A stretch of 64,000 nt of DNA from Sulfurisphaera tokodaii str. 7 (GCF_000011205.1 NC_003106.2:1936001-2000000); one strand, 5' to 3'. Positions 1-7,837 are shown, numbered from the stretch's first letter. The notes: generated from the letters alone by a model not told the origin. Translations and numbers: made by a program.

Positions 1-708
1 ATTTACATTCACGAAACCTCTTTTGATAACAAAGGAATAAAATGGGCTTTACCCAAATTTATGGAGAAAAAAATTTTAGAGAAGAGCAAATTAATAATCA
101 CGAACAGTAAATGGAACAAAGAGATCTTAGCTAGTAAGGGCTTTAGCGCTGAAGTAGTATATCCCGGTTGTTACCCCAGAGAGAGGATAAATCTTGAGAG
201 AGAAAAGATTGTCTTGGCAGTTTCAGTATGGGATTCTGGAAGAAGGCCCGAGATTTACGGGGAGATTAGTAAAAAAATTAAGGGAAAACTGGTAATGGCG
301 GGATATTGGACTAGACAAGACACATTAAACGAATTCATGAGTAAATATAAGGAGGTAATAATAACCGGGCCTATTTCAGAGAGTAAACTGCAAGAACTTT
401 ATGATAAAGCCTCAGTGCTAATACGATTCGGTTTTAATGAAAAAGGGCCCGGTATGGGAGTTTTAGAAGCTATGGGGGCTGGAATGCCCGTAATAGTAAA
501 TGAGGGTTTAGGTAGTAAGGAACTAATAAAAGATAACGGATATGTGGTAAGAGATTGGGATGAAGCTGTGGATAGAATAAATGAGATATTGGAAGATGAA
601 AGTCTAAGGAAGAAAATGAGCATTAACTCTTGGGAAATTGCTAAAAGCTTGAGTTGGACTAACCATGCTAGAAAATTATATGAATTGTTAATGAAAATAT
701 ATGAGTAA
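1..708 (+). CDS. GT4-family glycosyltransferase, C-terminal part (cut by window edge)
   Basis: The reading frame is open to base 1, so the start lies outside the window; the ATG at 61 is probably internal. About 235 residues are visible. They carry the nucleotide-sugar binding half of a GT-B fold enzyme: a segment reading [20 protein letters not shown] around residues 140-160 of the visible part matches the E-x7-E loop that contacts the donor sugar nucleotide in GT4 (group 1) transferases. It probably works in the cytoplasm at the membrane, building a lipid-linked glycan. Two further GT4 genes lie at 36.8 and 40.9 kb. Substrate and linkage cannot be read from the sequence. Confidence 0.85.
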   Translation: MYIHETSFDNKGIKWALPKFMEKKILEKSKLIITNSKWNKEILASKGFSAEVVYPGCYPRERINLEREKIVLAVSVWDSGRRPEIYGEISKKIKGKLVMAGYWTRQDTLNEFMSKYKEVIITGPISESKLQELYDKASVLIRFGFNEKGPGMGVLEAMGAGMPVIVNEGLGSKELIKDNGYVVRDWDEAVDRINEILEDESLRKKMSINSWEIAKSLSWTNHARKLYELLMKIYE

Positions 709-871
709 ATGAAAGTGAAATACACTAGTTTAGATAATAATTTGACCATGCTTCGTGGAATTCAATTTTCTAGGTTTTAAGTCTTAAATTTTTGTAAATC
801 AAGCATTAATTCAAAAGCAAAGTCTAACGTTATCTCTGATAAAAATTCAGCCCTAATCCATAAAGTAATTT

Positions 872-1069
872 GAGTGCGGACAATAATTTTGTTAATTCAA
901 AATAAATTATATGAACTGTTCGTGTTCTATTGACAGAATGCGACGTAATACCTTTTTAGGGTGAGCACGGGAGTATTAATTGGGTGATACTACGGGAACT
1001 AGGTGGAATGTTCCCGTGCTCACCCAAGTAATATTAGTTTTAATGGAGTATATTAATCTTAAGCCTAGG
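872..1069 (+). mobile_element. 5' remnant of an IS6-like element (same family as 57429-58267)
   Basis: The segment begins with GAGTGCGGACAATAAT, a near match of the 16-bp terminal repeat of the complete element at 57429-58267. It continues with the same sequence order: the AT-rich end, a 14-bp inverted repeat with arms at about 960-973 and 1011-1024, then ATG at 1043 followed by codons for MEYINLKPR. Homology stops near CCTAGG at 1064-1069, so only about the first nine codons of the transposase survive. The remnant is in the opposite orientation to the complete copy. Confidence 0.85.
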
Positions 1070-1085
1070 CACGGGGAGCCGGACA

Positions 1086-1146
1086 AGGGGTATGAGGACG
1101 AGGGTTGATATCAAATATCATGAAACCCTATAAAAGTCCAACCCCT
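1086..1146. repeat. Long imperfect hairpin with four nested stems
   Basis: Four nested arm pairs are visible: AGGGGT (1086-1091) with ACCCCT (1141-1146); GGAC (1096-1099) with GTCC (1136-1139); AGGGTT (1101-1106) with AACCCT (1124-1129); and GATAT with ATATC around a CAA loop (1107-1119). It lies between the IS6-like remnant and the DUF2283-like operon. It could be a structured RNA or the subterminal hairpin of a lost IS200/IS605-type element. I cannot decide which, and no C/D boxes fit. Confidence 0.5.
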
Positions 1147-1208
1147 ATGATCTAGTTACGACGAATAAAGTTTTAAATTTGAAGAAGAAAGAATATATGG
1201 GAATGTAA

Positions 1209-1466
1209 ATGTACTCTCAAGAGTTTTACGATAACGGCTTTTTACCTCTCAACACCTCAATTAATGCACCGGTTCAGAGTTTCTCAATCAATTCTGAATA
1301 TCCGAGAGTTGAGGAGTTTGCCGATGGCATTTTTATAAGATTTGGCGGAACTCCACGCGACGTAGAAGATCACGACGCAACAGTTCAGATCTGGAGGGAC
1401 GAGAGAGGGAGAATAGTGTCCATAGACATAGTCTACTTGGATGACGAAGATGAGGCTCCTAAGTGA
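1209..1466 (+). CDS. DUF2283-like small protein (putative antitoxin-like partner)
   Basis: An 85-aa acidic protein. The stretch ADGIFIRFGGTP followed by a strand reading GRIVSIDIVYLDD resembles the small beta-rich DUF2283 fold, whose members often sit beside DUF4258 proteins. A TATA-like TTTTAAATTT lies at about 1172-1181, so the transcript would start within about 10 nt of this ATG, as is usual for near-leaderless Sulfolobales genes. The end overlaps the next gene by 26 nt, and that gene overlaps a DUF4258-like gene, so the three look co-transcribed. The family call rests on pattern recognition only. Confidence 0.6.
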   Translation: MYSQEFYDNGFLPLNTSINAPVQSFSINSEYPRVEEFADGIFIRFGGTPRDVEDHDATVQIWRDERGRIVSIDIVYLDDEDEAPK

Positions 1467-1851
1467 GTACGAGATAGTATCTATGTCTCCCGGTGTTATA
1501 AAAGCCAAGGTTAGCGGAGAAAACTTGATAATAAGGATATTCCTGGTTCCACTGCATGTCTTCGAGAATGAGGGGAAGTTCAGCGTTCAAGTGACTGCAG
1601 TAACTACAGCTGACACTGACAAGCCCAAGTTTGGGGAGGTCTGTTTACCTCAAAAGACGATGAGTCATAACGGTGTCCCCCCAGAGTCAGTCGAGGTTAT
1701 AGTAAAACCGAGGCTGGAAATTAGAGTGGGTGATAAAGTAATAGAGGGCACTTTGGAGGTAACTAACGTAACCGTTTTCCCAGACTTGAGAGATCCGAAC
1801 GGTAGTCCGTGTGTGATGGTCTCTTGGGTATTGTTCCAAACTGTGAGGTAA
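1441..1851 (+). CDS. Hypothetical protein in DUF2283/DUF4258 operon
   Basis: A 136-aa protein of mainly beta-strand character (alternating hydrophobic residues, many Val/Thr), with no signal peptide or membrane segment. I do not recognise a family. It overlaps the upstream gene by 26 nt (a second ATG at 1450 would shorten the overlap) and the downstream DUF4258-like gene by about 43 nt, so translation of all three is probably coupled. Its place between a putative antitoxin-like and a putative toxin-like protein suggests a third component, which is inference. Confidence 0.6.
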   Translation: MTKMRLLSEYEIVSMSPGVIKAKVSGENLIIRIFLVPLHVFENEGKFSVQVTAVTTADTDKPKFGEVCLPQKTMSHNGVPPESVEVIVKPRLEIRVGDKVIEGTLEVTNVTVFPDLRDPNGSPCVMVSWVLFQTVR

Positions 1852-2066
1852 CTGCTCATGCTTCGAGAAGGTTGGAAGAGCACGCTAAGGTTCTCATGTC
1901 TAAGGGGTTAAGTCCGCAAACACTTTTAGATGCTATAAGGAGGGTGTGCGAAAACCCCGACAGTTACGATAGAAGTCGAGGAGGAATAAGGTTTTCTTGT
2001 TTTTGTCTCGGCGAATTTTATATAGTTATTGTATATAAACTGACCTCCTTATATAAAACATATTAG
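1809..2066 (+). CDS. DUF4258-like small protein (putative toxin-like)
   Basis: An 85-aa protein starting with GTG. The core reads TAHASRRLEEHAKVL, then a helix with LLDAIRRVCENPDSY, then strands GGIRFSCFCLG and FYIVIVYKL. The order H-x-x-x-R-x-x-E, a helix beginning GLSPQTLLDAI and two closing strands fits DUF4258/BrnT-RelE-like folds, which are often toxins or toxin-like. It is the last gene of a three-gene overlapping set, and an 11-bp hairpin starts at its stop codon. RNase activity is not shown by the sequence. Confidence 0.55.
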   Translation: MCDGLLGIVPNCEVTAHASRRLEEHAKVLMSKGLSPQTLLDAIRRVCENPDSYDRSRGGIRFSCFCLGEFYIVIVYKLTSLYKTY

Positions 2067-2093
2067 TCAGATCTGCGTAATACAGATCTGACT
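2065..2093. terminator. Perfect 11-bp hairpin at the end of the DUF operon
   Basis: Arms AGTCAGATCTG (2065-2075) and CAGATCTGACT (2083-2093) surround the 7-nt loop CGTAATA. It begins at the stop codon of the preceding gene. No U-tract follows, so it is either an RNA-stabilising or terminating hairpin or the terminal hairpin of a lost transposon. Confidence 0.45.
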
Positions 2094-2181
2094 GGGGTTG
2101 AGGCCGTTGACTTCCTTGGGCTCAAAGCTCGACGGGGAGCTTGGCCCGCCTCCAAACCGGAAGTTGGGCTTGAAGCCCGAA
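2094..2181. other. GC-richer orphan segment, possible transposon-end remnant
   Basis: This stretch is markedly richer in G and C than its surroundings and ends exactly where a decayed ISC1217-like element begins. One frame reads LGLKARRGAW then EVGLEAR, reminiscent of the low-complexity C-terminal ends of some Sulfolobus IS200/IS605 tnpB genes. That resemblance is weak. Confidence 0.25.
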
Positions 2182-2818
2182 TAGCATTTTACGTATTTTT
2201 CCTTCTCTTGAACAGTTTCTTAATCCCACCCAAAGACTGATACTTTTTATCATCCTCGATATTCTCTTGGCTCCCAACCTTAAGCCAAGAGAATACTTAA
2301 ATGAGAGAACTAAGAGGAGGGAGAGGGCTTTCAAGGTTATGAAACCCTTGTTCCTAGCCCATGTGAGGAAAGAGCTCTTCTCTAAGCCTAGAGCTTTTAG
2401 CTCCCTAATTACTATTTCAATATCCCAACGGTTTTCCCATGTTATGTCTTCTGGTGTGTTGGTTGAGAAGAAGTATCTTTTTCCCATACCTTTATATTGT
2501 GTGTGTCGTATTAGTTGTACTGGGTGGTCTTTTACTATTTTGATCAAGTTTTTGCTATTTTGTCCAAGTTTTTTAGTACTGTTTCGTAGTTTGTGTTTGT
2601 TTCTTGTGCTATTTCTGTTGTTGTCCCACCAATTACTCCTCCTAGTACTAGTCTTTTCTCGCGTTAGTCAAGGCTGTGAAGATTTGTTGTAATGCTTCTT
2701 GAAGTTCCTTGTAATACTCTTAGAGTAATGAGTTTGATTCATCCGATATTTTGTTTGGTTAATTTTTAAAAAGTTTTTAAGGTTCCCTTAAACTGCAAGG
2801 ATTTTCCTATAAATGCTA
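2182..2818 (-). mobile_element. Internally deleted ISC1217-like element
   Basis: Both ends are those of the complete copies at 21.4 and 25.3 kb (TAGCATTTTACG at 2182 and CCTATAAATGCTA ending at 2818), but the length is about 637 bp instead of 1145. The remaining coding pieces, on the minus strand, match the C-terminal third of the transposase (RYFFSTNT, WENRWDIEIVIRELKALGLEKSS) joined to part of the N-terminal region, with frameshifts. No target duplication is visible. It is dead unless mobilised in trans. Confidence 0.88.
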
Positions 2819-3168
2819 TCCATAAAGTAATTTTGGCATAGAACTTTATATGCAAAGCCATAAAGAGAAACAATAAGCCTTCAAATTACGCGGAAACCCT
2901 ATTTCAAGAATACCATGTCCTTTAGTTTTTCTTAGCCTACAGACAGAGTCGTTATTAAATTATAAATTTATTAGATAGAGAAACTCTCCATATAAAGTCA
3001 TAGGAGCTCAGTCTTTCAGAAAAGTATTATAGCTTAATAATGATACTATCATTTATGTTTTTAAGTGATACGAAAATTTTCTTTATATTATTTATGTTAT
3101 ATAAGTGAAATTATACCTTCTCAATTTTTAACTTTCTGGAATTATAACATAGTTCTTTAACTTATCGT
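2819..3168. other. AT-rich stretch without recognisable gene
   Basis: Stop codons occur often in all six frames, and I saw no repeat, RNA motif or credible coding remnant. It separates the dead IS from a decayed vapC. Confidence 0.4.
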
Positions 3169-3571
3169 TTAATTAAATAGTTTTAGGTCAATAGTTAATA
3201 GTTTAGTATTTTCCTTTATATCAAGATAAAGAAATGCTGAAGCATAAAAAGGTAACTTCTCCCTCACAGCTAAGTTAATAGCTTCCATAGCAATATCCTT
3301 AACGTAAACTATCTTACATACTTTCTCTGTAAAACCTAGAGCATTTCTTAGCTGTGTAGCATTCTAGTTATCACTTAACAATACTATCCTTTTCCAAAGG
3401 AAACCTCAGCAAATGCTAAATCTAACATTAAGAAATCTTCATTATTCTCTTCTTTTTTAATTACTTTATCTGTAAAATTATCTACAAAGAAAAATGAGAT
3501 TATAATAGAAGAAATTAGTCTTGAACTTCTATGTCTATTATAATTAAATCTGAATTACTTATATTTTTCAT
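3169..3571 (-). pseudogene. Decayed vapC (PIN-domain toxin)
   Basis: Read on the minus strand, pieces of a PIN-domain protein appear in order but with internal stops and frameshifts: a segment like DLIIID near the start, then FLMLDLAFAEVSFG, which is the mid-domain helix with the conserved Glu, then KIVYVKDIAMEAINLAV, and a C-terminal part reading FYASAFLYLDIKENTKLL followed by TIDLKLFN and stop. The last part is the usual VapC end (Asp-containing helix, then a TxD strand). It follows a vapB remnant, so this was a vapBC pair. Confidence 0.7.
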
Positions 3572-3576
3572 TTTAA

Positions 3577-3735
3577 TTAAATTATTCTTTTCCCTTCTAT
3601 AGATTTTCGTATTGACTCCTTCCTTACTCTATCCTCTATATACTTACTTATCTCCTTTTGCCAATCCACATTTACTAAATTTATTAATTCCCTTAGATTT
3701 TTTGATATCCATATACTATAAATGGTAGACACATA
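3577..3735 (-). pseudogene. Short or decayed vapB antitoxin
   Basis: The minus-strand frame from ATG at 3735 encodes 52 residues including IWISKNLRELINLV and WQKEISKYIEDRVRKE, the typical ribbon-helix-helix plus helix pattern of Sulfolobales VapB proteins (SIRISKxLKELM...W.EEIRKFIEERV). The usual 20-25 residue C-terminal toxin-binding tail is missing, and the following vapC is broken, so it is probably non-functional as a pair. Confidence 0.65.
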
Positions 3736-4113
3736 AATAGATTCTCATTAAAGTTAAAATTAATTAGGTTAGTAGTTTTTTAGGAAATTCCCTTAGGTTT
3801 TTAGCCGAGGAACTCTTCGATATAAGAATACAGTGTAATTCTATGTAAACGTATCCATAATAGAGGTACTAATTAGAAGTGATTAAAAAAGTATATGCTC
3901 TGTCAGCCTTTATAGGATCAAGATGTTCTTCTTAAGGTCTTATATTAACTTGTAGAGATCGTTGCTCTTTGAGCTATGAGCAAGTATAAAAATTGTGCAA
4001 AATCTTGAATCACAGTTTTTATCTGAACATATCTACTTTAGATGATGGAAGCAATTTTAAACATGGCCAACAATTAGCAATCCTTATTAGAGTTCTTACT
4101 TAAAACATTTATT
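3736..4113. other. Intergenic region without recognisable gene
   Basis: No open frame of coding character. A 20-bp stretch near 3869 (attagaagtgattaaaa) resembles the sequence just upstream of the IS607 tnpA at 10379, but AT-richness makes chance likely. The 3' end supplies the promoter of the gene at 4114. Confidence 0.3.
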
Positions 4114-4497
4114 ATGGTAGATTATATTGCAAGATATGTCTTGCGGGATAGAGAGATTATTGTAAAGTACACTGCAGAGAATGACGATGAGAGTATTAAG
4201 CTAGCAAACTCCGTATGCGAAAAGTTAGGAGAAAGGGATATAGAAGAAGTGATAATAGGTAAAATTGTTGGTACAATCACTGGTGCTATTATGTGGCATT
4301 CAATTTCAGAAGATAACAGCATTACAACTGCTATATTTAGTGCAATTACCAATGCCTTAATAGGGCATATTGTAGATAATCTCATAGTAAAAGAAATTTA
4401 CAGTAAGAAGTACCCTTGTATCAGACCAAGACAACTGTCAGACCTACATAAGTATATTGATATTAGGAAGTTAGAGGACGCAGTTAATGCACGTTGA
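4114..4497 (+). CDS. Hypothetical protein paired with a PIN gene
   Basis: A 127-aa protein. Residues 48-62 (IGKIVGTITGAIMW) and 72-90 form two hydrophobic stretches with small residues at regular spacing, like a glycine-zipper or a pair of membrane-inserting helices. It ends with basic residues. No family is recognised. It overlaps the downstream PIN-domain gene by 11 nt, the arrangement of a toxin-antitoxin pair, but the sequence is not like VapB or AbrB. It could equally be a membrane protein regulated by the PIN protein. Confidence 0.6.
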   Translation: MVDYIARYVLRDREIIVKYTAENDDESIKLANSVCEKLGERDIEEVIIGKIVGTITGAIMWHSISEDNSITTAIFSAITNALIGHIVDNLIVKEIYSKKYPCIRPRQLSDLHKYIDIRKLEDAVNAR

Positions 4498-5044
4498 TGA
4501 AGTATTGCAGAAATGTGATCAAACATACGTTATTTTTGATACAAGCATAATTTTAGATTATATAAGGCTCTCAAGTAGAGATAAAAATCACAGGTTAGAA
4601 GTTTTATCGTATATAATAAATAACTGTAGGAATAAGGTCATTACTCTGTTAAATCTTGAGGAAATATTAGTAGGTAACATTGGAAATAAAGAGGAGATAG
4701 AGAATTTTATCTTCTATTCCTTTAAAATACTCAATATTACAGAGAAAGAGGCAGAAGTAACAGCAGAACTTGAAGTGAAGGTTAGAGAAGAAGGGCTAGG
4801 ATTTAAGGGCGAAAATTGGAGGATAGACCTTTTTATTGCATCATTTGCATATACACGCTCTTACTACATCCTTACTAAGGACTCAGACTTCAAGAAAATA
4901 TTGGATTGTAAATTACATTTATTACACATTATACACTATTTAGAGCTTCACGCTCAAGGAATTCAACGGCCTACAACCCCAAATTACTCAAAGCTAACCA
5001 ATATGTTTTGTATATGGAAGTCGGATTACCAGACGGATGGATAA
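4487..5044 (+). CDS. PIN-domain protein (VapC-like RNase)
   Basis: A 185-aa protein. A PIN fold is suggested by VIFDTSIILDYI (acidic residue D18), NLEEILVG (conserved Glu in the second helix), and RIDLFIASFAYTRSYYILTKDSDF (the third and fourth acidic positions). PIN proteins are usually Mg-dependent RNases. The last 30 residues after LHLLHII do not look like PIN sequence and may be read-through into unrelated DNA. It overlaps the gene at 4114 by 11 nt and is convergent with the PIN gene at 5105. Confidence 0.75.
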   Translation: MHVDEVLQKCDQTYVIFDTSIILDYIRLSSRDKNHRLEVLSYIINNCRNKVITLLNLEEILVGNIGNKEEIENFIFYSFKILNITEKEAEVTAELEVKVREEGLGFKGENWRIDLFIASFAYTRSYYILTKDSDFKKILDCKLHLLHIIHYLELHAQGIQRPTTPNYSKLTNMFCIWKSDYQTDG

Positions 5045-5104
5045 TCCTATGGCAAGCCCTCTAGGCCCATCTTTATCCTTACTCTCACATATATTCAATG
5101 GTTG

Positions 5105-5524
5105 TTAAATACTTATACGCTTTGTATAATCTTTCAATCTATCCAGGTCTTTATCGTTAGAGAGGACATTAACTCCTTGTCTTTTAGCAATTACAGCCAT
5201 AACTGCATCAACTGCGTCTACATCTCTGTCAAACATTAATGTAAACGCATCCGTAAAATCCTTAATGTCAGGATAGGCGAGTTGGGTGTTCTGTTGATAT
5301 AATATTTTCAAAAATTTCTGACCGAATGCCAGATATTTATTCGCGACTTCCGGTTTATTTTTCTTCTTAGATTCAATTGCATTTTCCCTTATTACTTTCA
5401 TAACTTCTGTAATAATAAGATCGGAAAATATAGGATCGTAGTTCTTAAGAAAATCAAATATCATGTCTCTCTTTTGTATAATGATATTTGTATCTACTAA
5501 TACTCTTTCTCTCAATTCCATCAC
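5105..5524 (-). CDS. PIN-domain protein (VapC-like RNase), third gene of an operon
   Basis: A 139-aa protein with VLVDTNIII (D11), ITEVMKVI with the conserved Glu, DAVDAVMAVIAKRQG and VLSNDKDLDRL, i.e. the four acidic positions of a PIN nuclease. Its ATG overlaps the stop of the preceding 165-aa gene (TAGTGATG arrangement), and that gene follows a 199-aa gene by 17 nt. This is a three-gene operon in which neither upstream protein resembles a known VapB-type antitoxin. Confidence 0.82.
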   Translation of the reverse strand: MMELRERVLVDTNIIIQKRDMIFDFLKNYDPIFSDLIITEVMKVIRENAIESKKKNKPEVANKYLAFGQKFLKILYQQNTQLAYPDIKDFTDAFTLMFDRDVDAVDAVMAVIAKRQGVNVLSNDKDLDRLKDYTKRISI

Positions 5525-6021
5525 TATTTAGATAGCCAGTAGAGTTGTTGGAATAGATGATCCTTATATTTCTCCATCGTAAACTCTCCACATACCGGAA
5601 CAATTTCTTTTCCTACGCCGTTAATTAGAGTAAACGCTAGGACTATGTATTCCGCCCTCTTTACCAGACTGCAGTCATTCAAATAGATAATTATAACCTC
5701 TGGGTCTACGGGGGTAAGATTATGCTTGATTTCCAACTTGTATTCCCAGTTAAGGTCTTTCAATACTTTTTCCAACTCCAGTGTCTTAACCTCAGGTAAT
5801 ACTATTTCTTCTAAATCTGAAGTCCTCACATATTTTAGCCACTCCTCATAGGTAGTGAAATACATAGGATTTCCTTCATTATCGATCTCTACGCGTAATA
5901 TTTTTATCACAGGTAAATTCCATATGCTGCCAATCGAATAAGAAAGCTGTAAAAACGCATAGAGTAGGAATCTCTGCCCCGCTATTGTGTTCACTAATTG
6001 TGAAGTCTCTATCTCACGCAA
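5524..6021 (-). CDS. Hypothetical protein in PIN operon
   Basis: A 165-aa soluble protein. The first third is hydrophobic-helical (LVNTIAGQRFLLYAFLQ), the middle is acidic, and the end holds strands (EVIIIYLNDC). I do not recognise the family. It shares start/stop codons with the downstream PIN gene, so it is likely made in fixed ratio with it and is the best candidate for the neutralising partner, which is inference from position only. Confidence 0.65.
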   Translation of the reverse strand: MREIETSQLVNTIAGQRFLLYAFLQLSYSIGSIWNLPVIKILRVEIDNEGNPMYFTTYEEWLKYVRTSDLEEIVLPEVKTLELEKVLKDLNWEYKLEIKHNLTPVDPEVIIIYLNDCSLVKRAEYIVLAFTLINGVGKEIVPVCGEFTMEKYKDHLFQQLYWLSK

Positions 6022-6038
6022 CTTTTCGTTGGTTAGGC

Positions 6039-6638
6039 TTATGCTAATTTTTCCTCACCTTTTACTATCTTTTCCACTTTATCGAGTAAATTCTTAATTG
6101 TCTCTATATTTACTTGCTTGTCTCTATAAATTATTTCAACTGCAGACTTTTTGGGATCATAAATATAGGGAGAAATGGCTATAGATAACAAGTATTCTGA
6201 CTCTCTTAAGTTCCCTTCACCGCTATAATCTACTAATACGTATCCGGCTTTTTTATACTTAGATACTCCTCGCAGTTCGGCATCTAAAACATAAGATAGC
6301 ATTACTTCAATTAAGTAGTTTGTAGTTAATAGCCTACCCAGTTCCGAAAGCTTAGAAACTGTATCTGCAACTTTTTCAATTGTAGTTTTACCTAAAGCTG
6401 ATTGAAGAGTAATTTTCTTTTTATCGTTAAAGGAAACCTCATACATTAGTAATGATAACTCATCATATGATATAGTGGTAAAAGGAGGAGAGGGAATAGA
6501 AAACTTAAGATATGGTGCTTCATTCAGCGAGACTGAAGGTAAGCTTAGATTTGTCCTCTCGTTAGAAAGTATCTTCAAAATTACATCCTTTCTGGAATCT
6601 GTGATAAGTGAAACGGAAGCATACTGAAACTCAGTCAT
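6039..6638 (-). CDS. Hypothetical protein, first gene of the PIN operon
   Basis: A 199-aa protein with no signal or membrane segment; mixed strands and helices, ending in a basic-acidic helix (LLDKVEKIVKGEEKLA). No family recognised. It is followed after 17 nt by the 165-aa gene and then the PIN gene, all on the minus strand. Its length and strand-rich start, with repeated FSIPSPPF-type turns, are unlike classical antitoxins. Confidence 0.65.
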   Translation of the reverse strand: MTEFQYASVSLITDSRKDVILKILSNERTNLSLPSVSLNEAPYLKFSIPSPPFTTISYDELSLLMYEVSFNDKKKITLQSALGKTTIEKVADTVSKLSELGRLLTTNYLIEVMLSYVLDAELRGVSKYKKAGYVLVDYSGEGNLRESEYLLSIAISPYIYDPKKSAVEIIYRDKQVNIETIKNLLDKVEKIVKGEEKLA

Positions 6639-6762
6639 AATTAAAGTTTGAAGTTAATGTTAATAAGCTTGAACCTCCTTATCGCTTGCATGCCCGATTT
6701 TCATGGAAATAAAGCTAATAGACGTGGGTTCGCAACAGTAGGAGAATGTTGGATCTTCTGAT

Positions 6763-6948
6763 TAGCACTTATAGGAAAATCGTTATATTTTTACGTTAGT
6801 TAAACATAAGTAAGAAATATTGTCCTATTAACTGAAAAATTGTTTCTGATAAACTAAATAAAGTAGGGGGAAGTAAATTCAAAGTATTTATTAGTTCATG
6901 AAAAAATATTATAACTTTTTATGGTAAGAGAATTTCCTTAAACTACTA
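6763..6948 (+). repeat. MITE-like dispersed repeat, copy R1
   Basis: A 186-bp unit starting TAGCACTTATAGGAAAATCG and ending TTCCTTAAACTACTA. It is nearly identical over its full length to 32093-32277; left parts recur at 21199 and 57371, and a right part at 23195. The left end is the left end of the ISC1217-like elements. It abuts a 3' end of that element (6949-7056), so 6763-7056 may be one internally deleted copy. Confidence 0.8.
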
Positions 6949-7056
6949 TCTTGGCTTAAGGTTGGGAGCCAAGAGGATATCGAGAATGATAAAAAGTATC
7001 AATCTTTGGGTGGGATTAAGAAACTGTTCAAGAGAAGGAAAAATACGTAAAATGCT
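6949..7056 (+). mobile_element. 3' end remnant of an ISC1217-like element
   Basis: The sequence matches the last about 105 bp of the complete element at 25345-26489: codons for LGLRLGAKRISRMIKSI, then the end ACGTAAAATGCTA. The transposase remainder is gone. Together with R1 it forms a 294-bp unit with both ISC1217-type ends. Confidence 0.8.
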
Positions 7057-7280
7057 ATATGGGATAATATAGCCCTTTTCATAATAATTGTAAGGGACAA
7101 GCTTTACTTTAAGATGTAAAAGTGAGCTAAACAACAGAGATGACAAAATATACTTTGTACCGATAAATGTCATTTACCCTTTACATTTACTATAAAAAAC
7201 ACTATAATATTTGATCCTCATAAAAGTATCAAACTTAAATCCTCATTTCACCCCTAATATTAACTCTCTTCTTATTCAGT

Positions 7281-7670
7281 TCATCGGCATAATGTGGGAT
7301 CACTAACATTCATGTAAGAACCGATTTGTCGTCCCCTCATCATATCATAAATTGATATAATAGGTATGGGTATATCTATTAAAATCTCAATAGCACCTCC
7401 TTTAAAATTGCCAGAAGGCTTAACAATACCAGAATACTTTATATGTCTAGGATCAACATCAGCTAACCTAAATCCACCGATCCTAAAAAACTCACTTTTA
7501 TCTACAGCAAGCCAATTCCTAGCAATTGAAGGGGAATCTGTGAAAAGCGTAGTCCAGTAGGTTCCTTTGGGATTCTTCGTAGAGTAAACTATACCATTCT
7601 TTAGAATGAAACATAACTCTGCTCTATCCACATATCTATAAAGATAACCCGAATCATATATGAATACCAT
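7281..7670 (-). CDS. Small protein, possibly ADP-ribosyltransferase-like
   Basis: A 129-aa protein. The order LYRYVDRAEL - ILKNGIVYS - GTYWTTLFTDSPSIARNWLA - GFRLADVDP - ending in strands resembles small toxins of the ADP-ribosyltransferase superfamily, which start Y/F-R-x-x-x-x-E-L, contain an N-G-I-x-x-S element, and then a helix SxxxAxxWA. I see no clear catalytic Glu of the R-S-E type, so the call is tentative. The gene stands alone with AT-rich flanks and has no obvious antitoxin beside it. Confidence 0.5.
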   Translation of the reverse strand: MVFIYDSGYLYRYVDRAELCFILKNGIVYSTKNPKGTYWTTLFTDSPSIARNWLAVDKSEFFRIGGFRLADVDPRHIKYSGIVKPSGNFKGGAIEILIDIPIPIISIYDMMRGRQIGSYMNVSDPTLCR

Positions 7671-7837
7671 AAAGAGAATTAATCAACATTATTTAAAAAC
7701 TTCTCTTTAATTCTGGTTTGTGGGTTACTTCTTTTTTCTCAAGGCTAATGTGGAACTTATTTTAAAACAACACTTTTTTTTAAAAAAAAAAAGATGAGTT
7801 TAACATCTGCAAAATGAAGGATTCAACAAGGCTGTTC

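Noticed and set aside
399-749. 116-aa minus-strand open frame
   Set aside because: It lies antisense inside the glycosyltransferase gene, whose sequence motifs are clear.
1665-1883. 72-aa minus-strand frame in the DUF operon
   Set aside because: Antisense to the two overlapping plus-strand genes, which have better starts and codon use.
3865-3900. Possible IS607 left-end fragment (attagaagtgattaaaa, similar to 10379)
   Set aside because: Only about 20 AT-rich bases agree and nothing else of the element is nearby; chance is likely.
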